Below are positions 44,638 through 52,371 of a stretch of 64,000 nucleotides of DNA, piece after piece. The notes below the pieces were generated by a model, which searched no databases, was not told the origin of the DNA, and worked only from the letters and a program-made list of their open reading frames with translations. Every line of letters begins with the position of its first letter. The stretch's first letter is position 1. This DNA is from JBBQYA01 sp031412335. Lineage in GTDB: Bacteria > Bacteroidota > Bacteroidia > Sphingobacteriales > Sphingobacteriaceae. Location of the stretch: assembly GCA_031412335.1 (NCBI GenBank), contig JANOCT010000004.1:5181-69180 (forward strand), in the 5' to 3' direction. Both the position numbers and the translations under genes were made by a program.

Positions 44638-45942
44638 ATGAAAAATTTTACAAAATTATTTTTACTACTAATTACGCTTTTGTTCGCAAAGAGCACAATA
44701 GCACAAATTACCCTTCCAATTACTTTTGAAACCCCTGGAATTATTTATTCGCAAATAGATTTTGCTGGTGGCAGAACTACAATTTTACCCAATCCAAACC
44801 CGAGCGGAATAAACACATCAGTAAGTGTTTTGCAAATGGTAAAAGATTCTGACCAAGTATATGGCGGTAGCAAAATTGAATTAGCCGGATTTATTGACTT
44901 TACAAATTTAAATGCGTTGAAAATGAAAGTTCATTGTCCTCGGGTTAATGTAGGAATATTGGTTAAATTTGAAGGACCTGGAGCACAAACTGCTGACAAT
45001 ATTGTTTTCCCTACCGTTGCAAACCAATGGGAAGAGTTAACATGGAATTTCCCTAATTTACCTAACAACACCTACAATGCAATTACTTTTATTTATGATT
45101 TAGGTATTTTCGGCAATAGTGGACCTGATTTCACCTTCTACCAAGATGATATTAGCTTAGCACAAGTTGCTGGTCCAGCGCAGTTAACATTACCCGTTAC
45201 ATTTGATGATGCAGGAACTACCTATGGTTTTACTGATTTTGGAGGAACATTTACAGAATCAGTTGTTGACCCAGCAAATGCATCAAATACTGTTGCTAAA
45301 ACGATAAGAGGTGGAACCGCCGAAACGTATGCAGGAACTACCATTGGAACCGGAGGTTTAGGTTTTGCAATTCCAATACCATTTACAGCTTCTAACAGAA
45401 AAATGTTTGCAAGAGTTTATGCACCTGCGGCAGGTATTCCAGTCAGATTTAAAGTTGAAGTTTCAGGTCAGCCTACACAATCAGTAGAAACACAAACATT
45501 AACAACAGTAGCCAATGCATGGGAAACCATTACATTTGATTTAAACAATCAAGCAAGCGGTACTGCTCAATTTGATGCATCATTTCCCTACAATGTAGCT
45601 TCCATATTTTTTAATTTTGATGTTCCGGGATCAGTTGCAGGTGTTCAAACCTATTATTGGGATGATGTGAATTTTGGTAATGCTGTAGGAATTTCAACTC
45701 TTTCTAATGATTTAATCTCCATTTATCCAAACCCAGTTTCAGACAGAATAACTATTCAATTATCAAATGAATTAAAAAACAGCAACTCAACTTATAAAAT
45801 AGTTGATTTAACTGGAAGAATAATTGCATCAGGAATACTTAATGTTTCTGAAATTGATGTTAACCAATTGCTTAATGGTATTTATTCTCTTCAAATAAAC
45901 ACAGAAAAAGGATTAATTAATAAAACTTTTGTAAAACAATAG
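44638..45942 (+). CDS. Secreted T9SS type A protein with two jelly-roll modules
   Basis: The 434-residue protein has a signal peptide (1-22, ending TIAQ). Two related modules of about 155-160 residues follow: module 1 from 'LPITFETPGIIYSQIDFAGG' to 'TFYQDDISLA', and module 2 from 'LPVTFDDAGTTYGFTDFGG' to 'TYYWDDVNFG'. Module 1 shares 'PNPSGINTS' and 'NQWEELTWNF' with the N-terminal module of the protein at 31678-34566. A type A sorting domain closes it ('ISIYPNPVSDRITI', 'IVDLTGRIIA', 'LNGIYSLQI'). No catalytic residues are visible, so binding is the likely role. It lies 96 bases after the GH16 gene and probably ends the glucan operon. Confidence 0.85.
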   Translation: MKNFTKLFLLLITLLFAKSTIAQITLPITFETPGIIYSQIDFAGGRTTILPNPNPSGINTSVSVLQMVKDSDQVYGGSKIELAGFIDFTNLNALKMKVHCPRVNVGILVKFEGPGAQTADNIVFPTVANQWEELTWNFPNLPNNTYNAITFIYDLGIFGNSGPDFTFYQDDISLAQVAGPAQLTLPVTFDDAGTTYGFTDFGGTFTESVVDPANASNTVAKTIRGGTAETYAGTTIGTGGLGFAIPIPFTASNRKMFARVYAPAAGIPVRFKVEVSGQPTQSVETQTLTTVANAWETITFDLNNQASGTAQFDASFPYNVASIFFNFDVPGSVAGVQTYYWDDVNFGNAVGISTLSNDLISIYPNPVSDRITIQLSNELKNSNSTYKIVDLTGRIIASGILNVSEIDVNQLLNGIYSLQINTEKGLINKTFVKQ

Positions 45943-45950
45943 TTTTAGTC

Positions 45951-46060
45951 AATGATGAATTATGAATTATGAGTGATGAATACCTTTCTAATGTGCAGTT
46001 GTATTATTTACAATTCAGCTCATAATCACTCATAATTCAACATTCATAACTCATAATTTT
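45951..46060. repeat. Palindromic ATTATGA-type repeat block, left flank
   Basis: This AT-rich block is made of variants of gaattatgagtgat. The copy at 45964-45977 is the exact reverse complement of 46025-46038 (atcactcataattc), giving a 14-base perfect stem with a 47-base loop. More copies follow (cattcataactcataat). The block lies between the T9SS gene and the end of the four-helix-bundle gene. Confidence 0.8.
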
Positions 46061-46067
46061 TATTCAA

Positions 46068-46430
46068 CTATGATTTCTGTTTCATAGTAAGTATGCTACT
46101 TTTAATTATTTTTAATAATTCGTAGACATTTTTGTGAATACTATCAAATTCTTCATTTGTTAGGTAATCAGTTTCAAAAAGTAGTTCTAGCCAATAGCTT
46201 GTTTCATCGCATTCTTTTTGTGCAATACCTAATTTATGAATAAAATCTTTATTGCTTTCCGCATTTTGAGCTTCACGTACCAAAGCCCCGATAGCTGTTC
46301 CGCTTCTTAATAATTGTTTTGCAAGTGTGTATTCTTTCTTTTGCTCAACCAAGTATTTATAAAGTCTCACAATCCTTATCGCAAAAGCAAAAGATTTTGT
46401 AAGCAATACATTTTCTTTTTTCTCATTCAT
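46068..46430 (-). CDS. Four-helix bundle protein (23S rRNA-intervening-sequence / IVP family)
   Basis: The 120-residue protein is all-helical and fits the S23/IVP family: 'LLTKSFAFAIRIVRLYKYL', 'LAKQLLRSGTAIGALVREAQNAESNKDFIHKLGIAQKECDETSYWLELL' (the conserved RSGTAIGA...EA..A.S..DF..K..IA.KE..E..YWL run), then 'LLKIIKSSILT'. Members occur inside 23S rRNA intervening sequences and as Avd accessory proteins of diversity-generating retroelements; most stand-alone copies have no known role. No reverse transcriptase or template repeat is nearby. The gene is bounded on both sides by palindromic ATTATGA-type repeats, suggesting that it was inserted as a unit. Confidence 0.9.
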   Translation of the reverse strand: MNEKKENVLLTKSFAFAIRIVRLYKYLVEQKKEYTLAKQLLRSGTAIGALVREAQNAESNKDFIHKLGIAQKECDETSYWLELLFETDYLTNEEFDSIHKNVYELLKIIKSSILTMKQKS

Positions 46431-46461
46431 AACTCATAATTCATAACTCATCATTCATCAA
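46419..46461. repeat. ATTATGA-type repeat block, right flank
   Basis: The run from the four-helix-bundle start codon to the next gene's stop is cattcataactcataattc followed by ataactcatcattcatca: tandem variants of the same 10-11-base unit as in the left block at 45951-46060. It overlaps both gene ends. Confidence 0.75.
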
Positions 46462-47411
46462 ACAAACTCCACCGTCCACTCCCCTTTATTTATTGCATCT
46501 GCATTAAACACATTAAAAAACAAGTTGCTTAAGCTGCCAAGCGTATTGATATTAATGGTTTGTGCGTTACCGGCTTGCAAGGTAATAACGTTTGCACCAG
46601 GCGAATCATTTTTTTGCGCAGCGAGGTAAAACGTTAAATCCGTTACCCCATCGTTTTTTAATTCCAATTTATCATTCGCTTGAAAAGTATGTTTAAAAAT
46701 ATTTTCATTTTGTAGCGGTTTGGTATCGCCTGTAAAAACCAGTTGAGCACCCGAGCGGATAGCAGCCAAATCGAAATACTGATCAATGCTTTCGGGCATG
46801 GCGGCATATTTCTGCATCAATGCTCCCATGTTGCCATACATCGCAATACAGACAGCCAGCCGGGCTGCTTCCACCGCTTCGCTTTCTGTTTTGGTGGCAG
46901 ATAAATTGCCTTTTTGTGCTTGCAAGGTAGTGTTCAACGACGCTTCGAAATCCAACACTTCTGTCCGCAGGGTAGCCAATGGCACAATACCATCTAAATT
47001 GATACCCAAAGAAGCAACGGCCGCTATGCGTTGGGTTTGCGAACCCACTTGAAAAGGATTTCGCTTATTCGGTAATAATTTTTTGTAATCGGGTGAAGTA
47101 TTATCATACAAGCCTTGAATGGTAATATCCCACTTTTTAATTTTAGTACTCAACAAGTCTAATAATTGATTAAGCTGTAGGGTTTCGCCTTGTTGTGTAC
47201 CGCCTTGCGCTTTCCAATTGTTGTAGGCTTTCACCAAATCGTTGTGCAAAGGCGTGTAGGTTGTTATCAAAGCATCGAAAAAAGGATCTCCCGCCATTTT
47301 TACCAAGGCGGCATTGTGGTAGGTACTAATCCGATCGGCTAATTTATAGCTGTCGGAAGTTGCATTTTTGAACGGGTTTTGAGTAAAAGCCCAAGGTTTT
47401 TGTACTGCCAT
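46458..47411 (-). CDS. Unrecognised protein of 317 residues, higher-GC
   Basis: I do not recognise this family. It has no signal peptide or membrane segment. Residues 1-200 are mostly helical ('LADRISTYHNAALVKMAGD', 'LNQLLDLLSTKIKKWDITIQGLYD', 'EAVEAARLAVCIAMYGNMGALMQKYA'). Residues about 230-317 are strand-rich and end 'GNAQTININTLG', 'LSNLFFNVFNADAINKGEWTVEF'-type, read here in two parts. The C-terminal half resembles a binding sandwich. Its G+C content is clearly above that of the flanking genes, like the bestrophin gene. A decayed copy of its C-terminus lies at 25153-25239. Possible roles (tail or shell protein, toxin-related) are guesses that I do not make. Confidence 0.75.
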   Translation of the reverse strand: MAVQKPWAFTQNPFKNATSDSYKLADRISTYHNAALVKMAGDPFFDALITTYTPLHNDLVKAYNNWKAQGGTQQGETLQLNQLLDLLSTKIKKWDITIQGLYDNTSPDYKKLLPNKRNPFQVGSQTQRIAAVASLGINLDGIVPLATLRTEVLDFEASLNTTLQAQKGNLSATKTESEAVEAARLAVCIAMYGNMGALMQKYAAMPESIDQYFDLAAIRSGAQLVFTGDTKPLQNENIFKHTFQANDKLELKNDGVTDLTFYLAAQKNDSPGANVITLQAGNAQTININTLGSLSNLFFNVFNADAINKGEWTVEFV

Positions 47412-47636
47412 AATATTTAAAGTTTATTATAGGGTTAGATACGTTAACAACCGCTGTTAACTGGTATTAAAAATAAATGATTGGAAATATAAATCCAAAA
47501 TTTGCAATTAAATACTTCTACCAGAAGTGAATAAATTTGGATGATTTGGAGGTTTAATGATTTAACTTTTAGTAAGTAATATCCAATTACCTTAATCCAA
47601 ATCTCAAAAAAGCCCCAACCAGACTCCCAAACACAA

Positions 47637-47864
47637 CATCTTGCAGGCGGTTGCCTCCGATGAACTCACTTGATGCAACATCTTGCAGAGAGTTGCCTCC
47701 GATGAACTCATTTGATGCAACATCTTGCAGGGAGTTGCCTCCGATGAACTCATTTGATGAAACATCTTGCAGGGAGTTGCCTCCGATGAACTCATTTGAT
47801 GCAACATCTTGAAGGGAGTTGGCTCCGATGAACTCATTTGAAGCAACGTCTTGCGGGGAGTTGC
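47637..47864. repeat. 42-base minisatellite, about 5.4 copies
   Basis: The unit is catcttgcagggagttgcct + ccgatgaactcatttgatgc + aa, starting at 47637, 47679, 47721, 47763 and 47805, with a partial sixth copy. Copies differ by one to five bases. Because 42 is a multiple of three, frames stay open: the minus strand reads repeated 'MSSSEATPCKMLHQ' and the plus strand 'TSCRELPPMNSFDA' until a TGA in the fifth unit. There is no supporting start, signal or spacing, so I treat it as non-coding. The gene-free gap 47412-47987 otherwise holds only AT-rich DNA. Confidence 0.9.
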
Positions 47865-47987
47865 GTGAAAGTGAATTGGTAGATAATTATACTATAAGGA
47901 TTTTGAAGAGAAGGAAAGAGGAGTATATTTGGGGGAGGCAAGATTATTATTTGTAATTAATAATTAAATTTTCACAAATTCAGACAA

Positions 47988-49007
47988 ATGGGCATTAGCA
48001 TTAAAACACACAAATTATTATGGGGTCGCTCAGGTAACAAGTGTGCATTTGAAGATTGCAGACACGACTTAATTGCAGACGAAACCGAGACAGACGACGA
48101 AGCTATTATTGGAGATGAAGCTCATATTGTAGCTAAAAAAAATAATGGATCAAGAGGTGTCTCTCCTCTTTCAGATGAAGACAGAGATAAATATGAAAAT
48201 TTAATACTTCTCTGTAGAACACACCATAAAATAATAGATGATCAATTTAACTTTTATACAGTAAAAAAACTTGTTGATCTTAAAAAGAAACACGAATCAT
48301 GGGTTAAAGGTAGCTTGGAATTCGACACTGAAAGAAATAAAGAAGAACTTACATACGCCTCAAATATTGATGAAATTGTAAATAAATTGGATTTCCAAAA
48401 CTGGAATGTTTGGACTTCTATGATATTTGGTGGTACTCATTCAATCAGTTATATCAGGTACGAACAGTTGGGAGAATTATGCAGTTTTATAGTAACAAGA
48501 TTTTGGTCTCAGAGATATCCTGAACTAGAAAATGCAATATTTAACCTAAAATTAATTTTGAGAGACTTTTTAAATGTTTTTATTTATCACGCAGAGCATG
48601 GTTCCTTGACAATTAAACAAGATGAAGAATTAGAAAGTAAATTTCTTCACACTGAAAAATTTTATAGACTTATTTGGCACGAAAACCGGAATGATTATAT
48701 TGAATTAATAAAAGATTACGAATTTCATGTTGCACTGGTTTGCGATTTGGGGCTAGAACTTACACGTGCTGGAAATTTAGTAATTGAAAAAATACGACAA
48801 TACATTTATCCAATGTACCGTGAAAAAGAAGGAAAGCTATTAATCAAAGAAGAAATAGATTCAGATTCATTTAACAACTACACAGTAGAATATACTTCGG
48901 AAGAAAAAATGCAAAAATTTCCATATTTCGGCTTAGAAGCTTTTATGTTAGACCGTATGAAACAAGATGTAAGTTTCGGGACAGGAGTAAGTAAGAAATA
49001 TCTTTAA
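47988..49007 (+). CDS. HNH endonuclease-domain protein with unknown C-terminal domain
   Basis: Residues 1-95 of this 339-residue protein are an HNH nuclease with zinc ribbon: 'GNKCAFEDC' (Cys19, Cys24), the catalytic-His motif 'DEAHIVAK' (His46), Asn71 in 'ENLILLCRTHHKIID', and Cys76/His79 closing the zinc site. This form is common at the N-terminus of anti-phage effectors such as Cap5-type proteins. Residues about 130-339 are helical and unrecognised ('YIRYEQLGELCSFIVTRFWS', 'FNLKLILRDFLNVFIYH'); I see no SAVED signature. Another nuclease-like gene follows 86 bases downstream on the same strand. It likely cuts DNA in response to an unknown trigger. Confidence 0.85.
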   Translation: MGISIKTHKLLWGRSGNKCAFEDCRHDLIADETETDDEAIIGDEAHIVAKKNNGSRGVSPLSDEDRDKYENLILLCRTHHKIIDDQFNFYTVKKLVDLKKKHESWVKGSLEFDTERNKEELTYASNIDEIVNKLDFQNWNVWTSMIFGGTHSISYIRYEQLGELCSFIVTRFWSQRYPELENAIFNLKLILRDFLNVFIYHAEHGSLTIKQDEELESKFLHTEKFYRLIWHENRNDYIELIKDYEFHVALVCDLGLELTRAGNLVIEKIRQYIYPMYREKEGKLLIKEEIDSDSFNNYTVEYTSEEKMQKFPYFGLEAFMLDRMKQDVSFGTGVSKKYL

Positions 49008-49093
49008 TAAGTTTTATACTCTATTTTCCTCAATTCTTAGCAAAACTGCAAACCGATAGTGAATATTTAACAGAACTTATACTTTAAGCATAT

Positions 49094-49954
49094 ATGTTAC
49101 AACAAGATGAGATAAAATTTTTAGAGAAGGAAATAAAAAGAACTATAAACTCAATTGAGCATAATTATTTTCAATATTTCAAAAGATTTAAATACGGTGA
49201 TGAAGAAGAAGAATATCCTGGTTGGACAAAAAGTTGGCTTGAAAGTCGAATCACAGACTTATATCATTTAATATTAGCCTATTTAGAAGCAAGGCAAATG
49301 ACAATCTTTCTCGACACCTTTAAGGCAACTTTCAAAGATAAAATAGATGATACAGATTTCATTTTACAGGAAACATTAACAGATCCAGAATTTGATCCTG
49401 AATTGGCTATTTTAACTAAGTTCAGACGGTTTTTAGAAGTCTTTAAAGCTTTTGATTCTAAACAATCCAAAGAGGATGATTATATAAAATTAATTTCTAT
49501 TTTAGAAAACACGGATTTCATTTTAAAAAATTGCAATTCCACTATTAATAATGAAGCAGATATTTATAAGCAAGTTAAATGGGTTCTCGGGCTTTTTTAT
49601 CCACTCTGTAGGAAGCTTAACAAAGCCTCATTTATTCAAGAATTTAAAATTTATATTCCAGATATTTTAATTCCTGAATTAAAAGTTGCAATTGAATATA
49701 AATACATCAAAAGCAAAAATGACAATATTGATAATTATATTGATCAAATAAGAATTGATGCTATTAACTATGTAGATGATTATAGATATGAGTCTTTTAT
49801 TGCTGTGATTTACATTGAAGACACATCTATTGCTACACCTGAAAGTATCCGAATGTCATGGAAAGCAAAAAAGTTTCCCAATAATTGGGATTTAGTTATA
49901 GTAAATGGGTCTCCAAATAAATCTAAAAAAATAAAGCAAATTAAAACGCCCTAG
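49094..49954 (+). CDS. PD-(D/E)xK nuclease-domain protein (DpnII/MboI-like C-terminus)
   Basis: The 286-residue protein has a helical N-terminal region (1-165, 'IKFLEKEIKRTINSIEH', 'WLESRITDLYHLILAYLE'). The C-terminal nuclease fold carries 'YIPDILIPELKVAIEYKYIK', in which Asp190, Glu201 and Lys203 form the PD-(D/E)xK site. 'QIRIDAINYVDDY' (Gln218) and 'FIAVIYIED' follow, as in the C-terminal DpnII/MboI-type restriction domains and related defence nucleases. No methyltransferase gene is next to it, so it is not an ordinary restriction enzyme pair. Its position after the HNH gene suggests that the two form one system. Alternatively it is an orphan effector. Confidence 0.8.
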   Translation: MLQQDEIKFLEKEIKRTINSIEHNYFQYFKRFKYGDEEEEYPGWTKSWLESRITDLYHLILAYLEARQMTIFLDTFKATFKDKIDDTDFILQETLTDPEFDPELAILTKFRRFLEVFKAFDSKQSKEDDYIKLISILENTDFILKNCNSTINNEADIYKQVKWVLGLFYPLCRKLNKASFIQEFKIYIPDILIPELKVAIEYKYIKSKNDNIDNYIDQIRIDAINYVDDYRYESFIAVIYIEDTSIATPESIRMSWKAKKFPNNWDLVIVNGSPNKSKKIKQIKTP

Positions 49955-50042
49955 ATAGGCGTAATATCCAGATTAGTTAAGAAAAATAAATTATGAACTT
50001 TCAATAGTCTTAGCATTCAAACAAAAAAAACGCTAATATCCT

Positions 50043-50068
50043 TAATAATTCATAACTCATCATTCTTA
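50043..50068. repeat. Solo ATTATGA-type repeat copy
   Basis: taataattcataactcatca followed by ttctta matches the right-flank block at 46419-46461 (ataattcataactcatcatt). It directly precedes the 3' end of the M49-like gene. Together with the copies at 45951-46060 and 46419-46461 it brackets the 46-50 kb accessory patch. Confidence 0.65.
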
Positions 50069-50070
50069 AC

Positions 50071-52146
50071 TCAATTCTTCACCGGCAAGCAAGAATGTAA
50101 TTTTCCAAACTCCATCATTTGCTCAGCAAAACTAGTTGGATATTCAATCTTTACATCTTTAATTTTACCATTTTCCATTATCGGAATTAATTTAGGTTGA
50201 ATAAATCCTTTGTAAGGAGCTACGTTCAATTTAGAGAACCGCTCCAACACTTCTGCATGTAATACTTTATCCACTTTCACCCCATAATTTTCAACCAATG
50301 CCTTTGCTGATGCGTAATCCCCTTCCGATTTTATGCGTTGAATTTCGCGCAATAAATCACCAAACAGTTTTCGTAATTTATCATAATCATTTATTTTAAA
50401 ATAGGTTTTTCCATTCTTAGTTACTTTCTCTACCACTTTTTCAGCAAGTCCTTTTTCATAAACCCATGAAGCATTTAACTGCCTGTTTCGCATGTGCGAT
50501 TCTTCCAGATCGTCGCCAGGTTTAATTCGGTTCAGTTGAGTCATCATTCCATTATTAATATAAGAATCATATTCAGCTTTACCAACATCGGTATTATCGG
50601 TCACTCCTATTTCTACCAGCTTTTTATCAATAATATAATAAAGAGCAACTAAATCTGCTCTTGCTTCTTCCAAGGTACTTCCATACGTTTTCAAGGTAAC
50701 ATCAGGAGTTGAAATACCTGGGTTTATTTGACCTGATGCGTGGCCGATAACCTCGTGCATATCGGTATGTAAATCTCCTGCCAAGGCACCATATTTTTTT
50801 CCTCTTTGTACAATCTCATCACTAAATGCAAATTCGGCAGCCGTTGGACTTTTTGCACCCACTATGTTATATGATTTTACAATATTACCAAGTGATACCG
50901 ATTTAGAACCATGTTGTTCACGCACCCAATTTGAGTTTGGTAAATTAATACCAATGGGAGTTGAAGGGGCTGCATCACCCGATTCGCCTACCACGGTAAT
51001 TACTTTAGCACTGATACCTTTTACATTTTTCTTTTTATGTTGTGGCATTAACGGTGAATTATCTTCAAACCATTGTGCTTCTTTGGCAATGGCGGCAATC
51101 CTTTTTGTGGCTTCCATATCTTTTATCGATACGACAGATTCAAAACTACCACGCATAGCAATCGCATCTTGATAAACTTCAATAAAACCATTTACCACAT
51201 CAATTCTCGAATCTACATCTTTAACCCAAGCTATTGAATATTCATCCCAGATTCGTAAATCACCAGTTCTATAATAACTGATCAGCTTTAATAATGCATC
51301 TTTTTGTAAATCATTTTCAGCAACATTAGAAGCTTTATCCAACCAGTAAATTATTTTCTGAATAGCTGAACCATACATTCCACCGGCTTTCCAAGTTTTT
51401 TCTACGATTACTCCATTTTCTTTTACCAATTTAGAATTTAAACCAAAAGAAACAGGAGTTTTATTACTTGAATCTCTTTTTGAAGCATAATAGTTTTCAA
51501 CTTCTTTTTGAGTTACACCCTCATAAAAATTGTTAGCAGAACCCTTAACGTTATCAATATCCGATGCTAGATTTACCGTTTTCATTGCAATAGCAGGACT
51601 AAAAATTAATGGTTGTAAGATTGAATATAACTTCGCTTTAGTTTGACCTGAACTCAAGGGTAATAAAGTAGAATCAGATTCTTTTATTAATGAATTATAA
51701 TACGCTGGGCTTATTTCTGGAATCATTTTCACATTTGAATAATGATGATGAATACCATTGGAGAACCAAACTTGTTTTACCCAAATCTCAAACTGTTTAA
51801 ATTCTGCAGAATTTCTGTCTCCTTTATACGATTCATAAATACCTTCATTGGTTTTTCTGATCAATAAATTATAACTGTACTTCTGATCATAAATAATATC
51901 TCTGCCTGCTAAACCTGCTTCATATAAATAATAACAAAGTTCCTTTTGCTTCAAGGACAATTCATTAAAACCAGGAACTTGGTACCTAAGCATTTGTACA
52001 TCTCCAAATCTTTCATTTTCTACTTCAAAAGCAGTTTCATCAGCTACATCGCTTACTGTTACTTCTGGATTTTTAGTATTTTTTTGTTTGCAAGCATTTA
52101 ATTGTATGGCTACCATTACAATTAGTAGTACTAAGTATTTTTTCAT
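50071..52146 (-). CDS. M49 dipeptidyl-peptidase III-like lipoprotein
   Basis: The 691-residue zinc peptidase is lipidated at Cys19 ('IQLNAC'). The M49 zinc site is intact: 'HEVIGH' at 464-469 and the third-ligand motif 'EEARAD' at 493-498. Family M49 enzymes remove dipeptides from the N-terminus of short peptides. The bacterial lipoprotein form would act in the periplasm or at the surface, in contrast to the cytosolic eukaryotic DPP III. It diverges from the aromatic amino acid hydroxylase gene across 225 bases, and both could serve peptide or amino acid use. Confidence 0.9.
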   Translation of the reverse strand: MKKYLVLLIVMVAIQLNACKQKNTKNPEVTVSDVADETAFEVENERFGDVQMLRYQVPGFNELSLKQKELCYYLYEAGLAGRDIIYDQKYSYNLLIRKTNEGIYESYKGDRNSAEFKQFEIWVKQVWFSNGIHHHYSNVKMIPEISPAYYNSLIKESDSTLLPLSSGQTKAKLYSILQPLIFSPAIAMKTVNLASDIDNVKGSANNFYEGVTQKEVENYYASKRDSSNKTPVSFGLNSKLVKENGVIVEKTWKAGGMYGSAIQKIIYWLDKASNVAENDLQKDALLKLISYYRTGDLRIWDEYSIAWVKDVDSRIDVVNGFIEVYQDAIAMRGSFESVVSIKDMEATKRIAAIAKEAQWFEDNSPLMPQHKKKNVKGISAKVITVVGESGDAAPSTPIGINLPNSNWVREQHGSKSVSLGNIVKSYNIVGAKSPTAAEFAFSDEIVQRGKKYGALAGDLHTDMHEVIGHASGQINPGISTPDVTLKTYGSTLEEARADLVALYYIIDKKLVEIGVTDNTDVGKAEYDSYINNGMMTQLNRIKPGDDLEESHMRNRQLNASWVYEKGLAEKVVEKVTKNGKTYFKINDYDKLRKLFGDLLREIQRIKSEGDYASAKALVENYGVKVDKVLHAEVLERFSKLNVAPYKGFIQPKLIPIMENGKIKDVKIEYPTSFAEQMMEFGKLHSCLPVKN

Positions 52147-52174
52147 ATTTCTTACAGTAAATTTTTTACGAAAA

Positions 52175-52359
52175 TATCATTTTATGATAGATTATTATTT
52201 TTTAAACAGCCTAATGTACCATCAAATTTTGTTGAATTTTTTTAATAAAATTTATCAATCATTATATTCTATTTGATAAAAATAAATTCACCCATTAAAA
52301 ACAACCCTTTTTTTTATCATTGCTAAAAGATTTTATCTTTACATTATCATTCCTGATAA
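52175..52359. promoter_or_regulatory. Cluster of TATCA/TGATA half-sites in the divergent promoter region
   Basis: The divergent gap 52147-52371 contains tatcat-ttt-atgata (52175-52189, perfect), TATCA at 52253 facing TGATA at 52274, TATCA at 52315, and ttatca-ttcc-tgataa (52344-52359, perfect), 12 bases before the hydroxylase ATG. That is seven half-sites in about 185 bases. The arrangement suggests an operator array for a dimeric regulator shared by the peptidase and hydroxylase genes. Confidence 0.45.
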
Positions 52360-52371
52360 GAAAATTAATAA

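Noticed and set aside
46068..46430. Diversity-generating retroelement accessory gene (Avd)
   Set aside because: The protein family is related to Avd, but no reverse transcriptase, template repeat or variable repeat was found nearby.
47604..47846. 80-codon minus-strand frame made of 'MSSSEATPCKMLHQ' repeats
   Set aside because: It is produced by the 42-base minisatellite, which is open in more than one frame; there is no independent sign of coding.
47637..47864. CRISPR array
   Set aside because: The repeats are directly adjacent with no unique spacers, and no cas gene is present.
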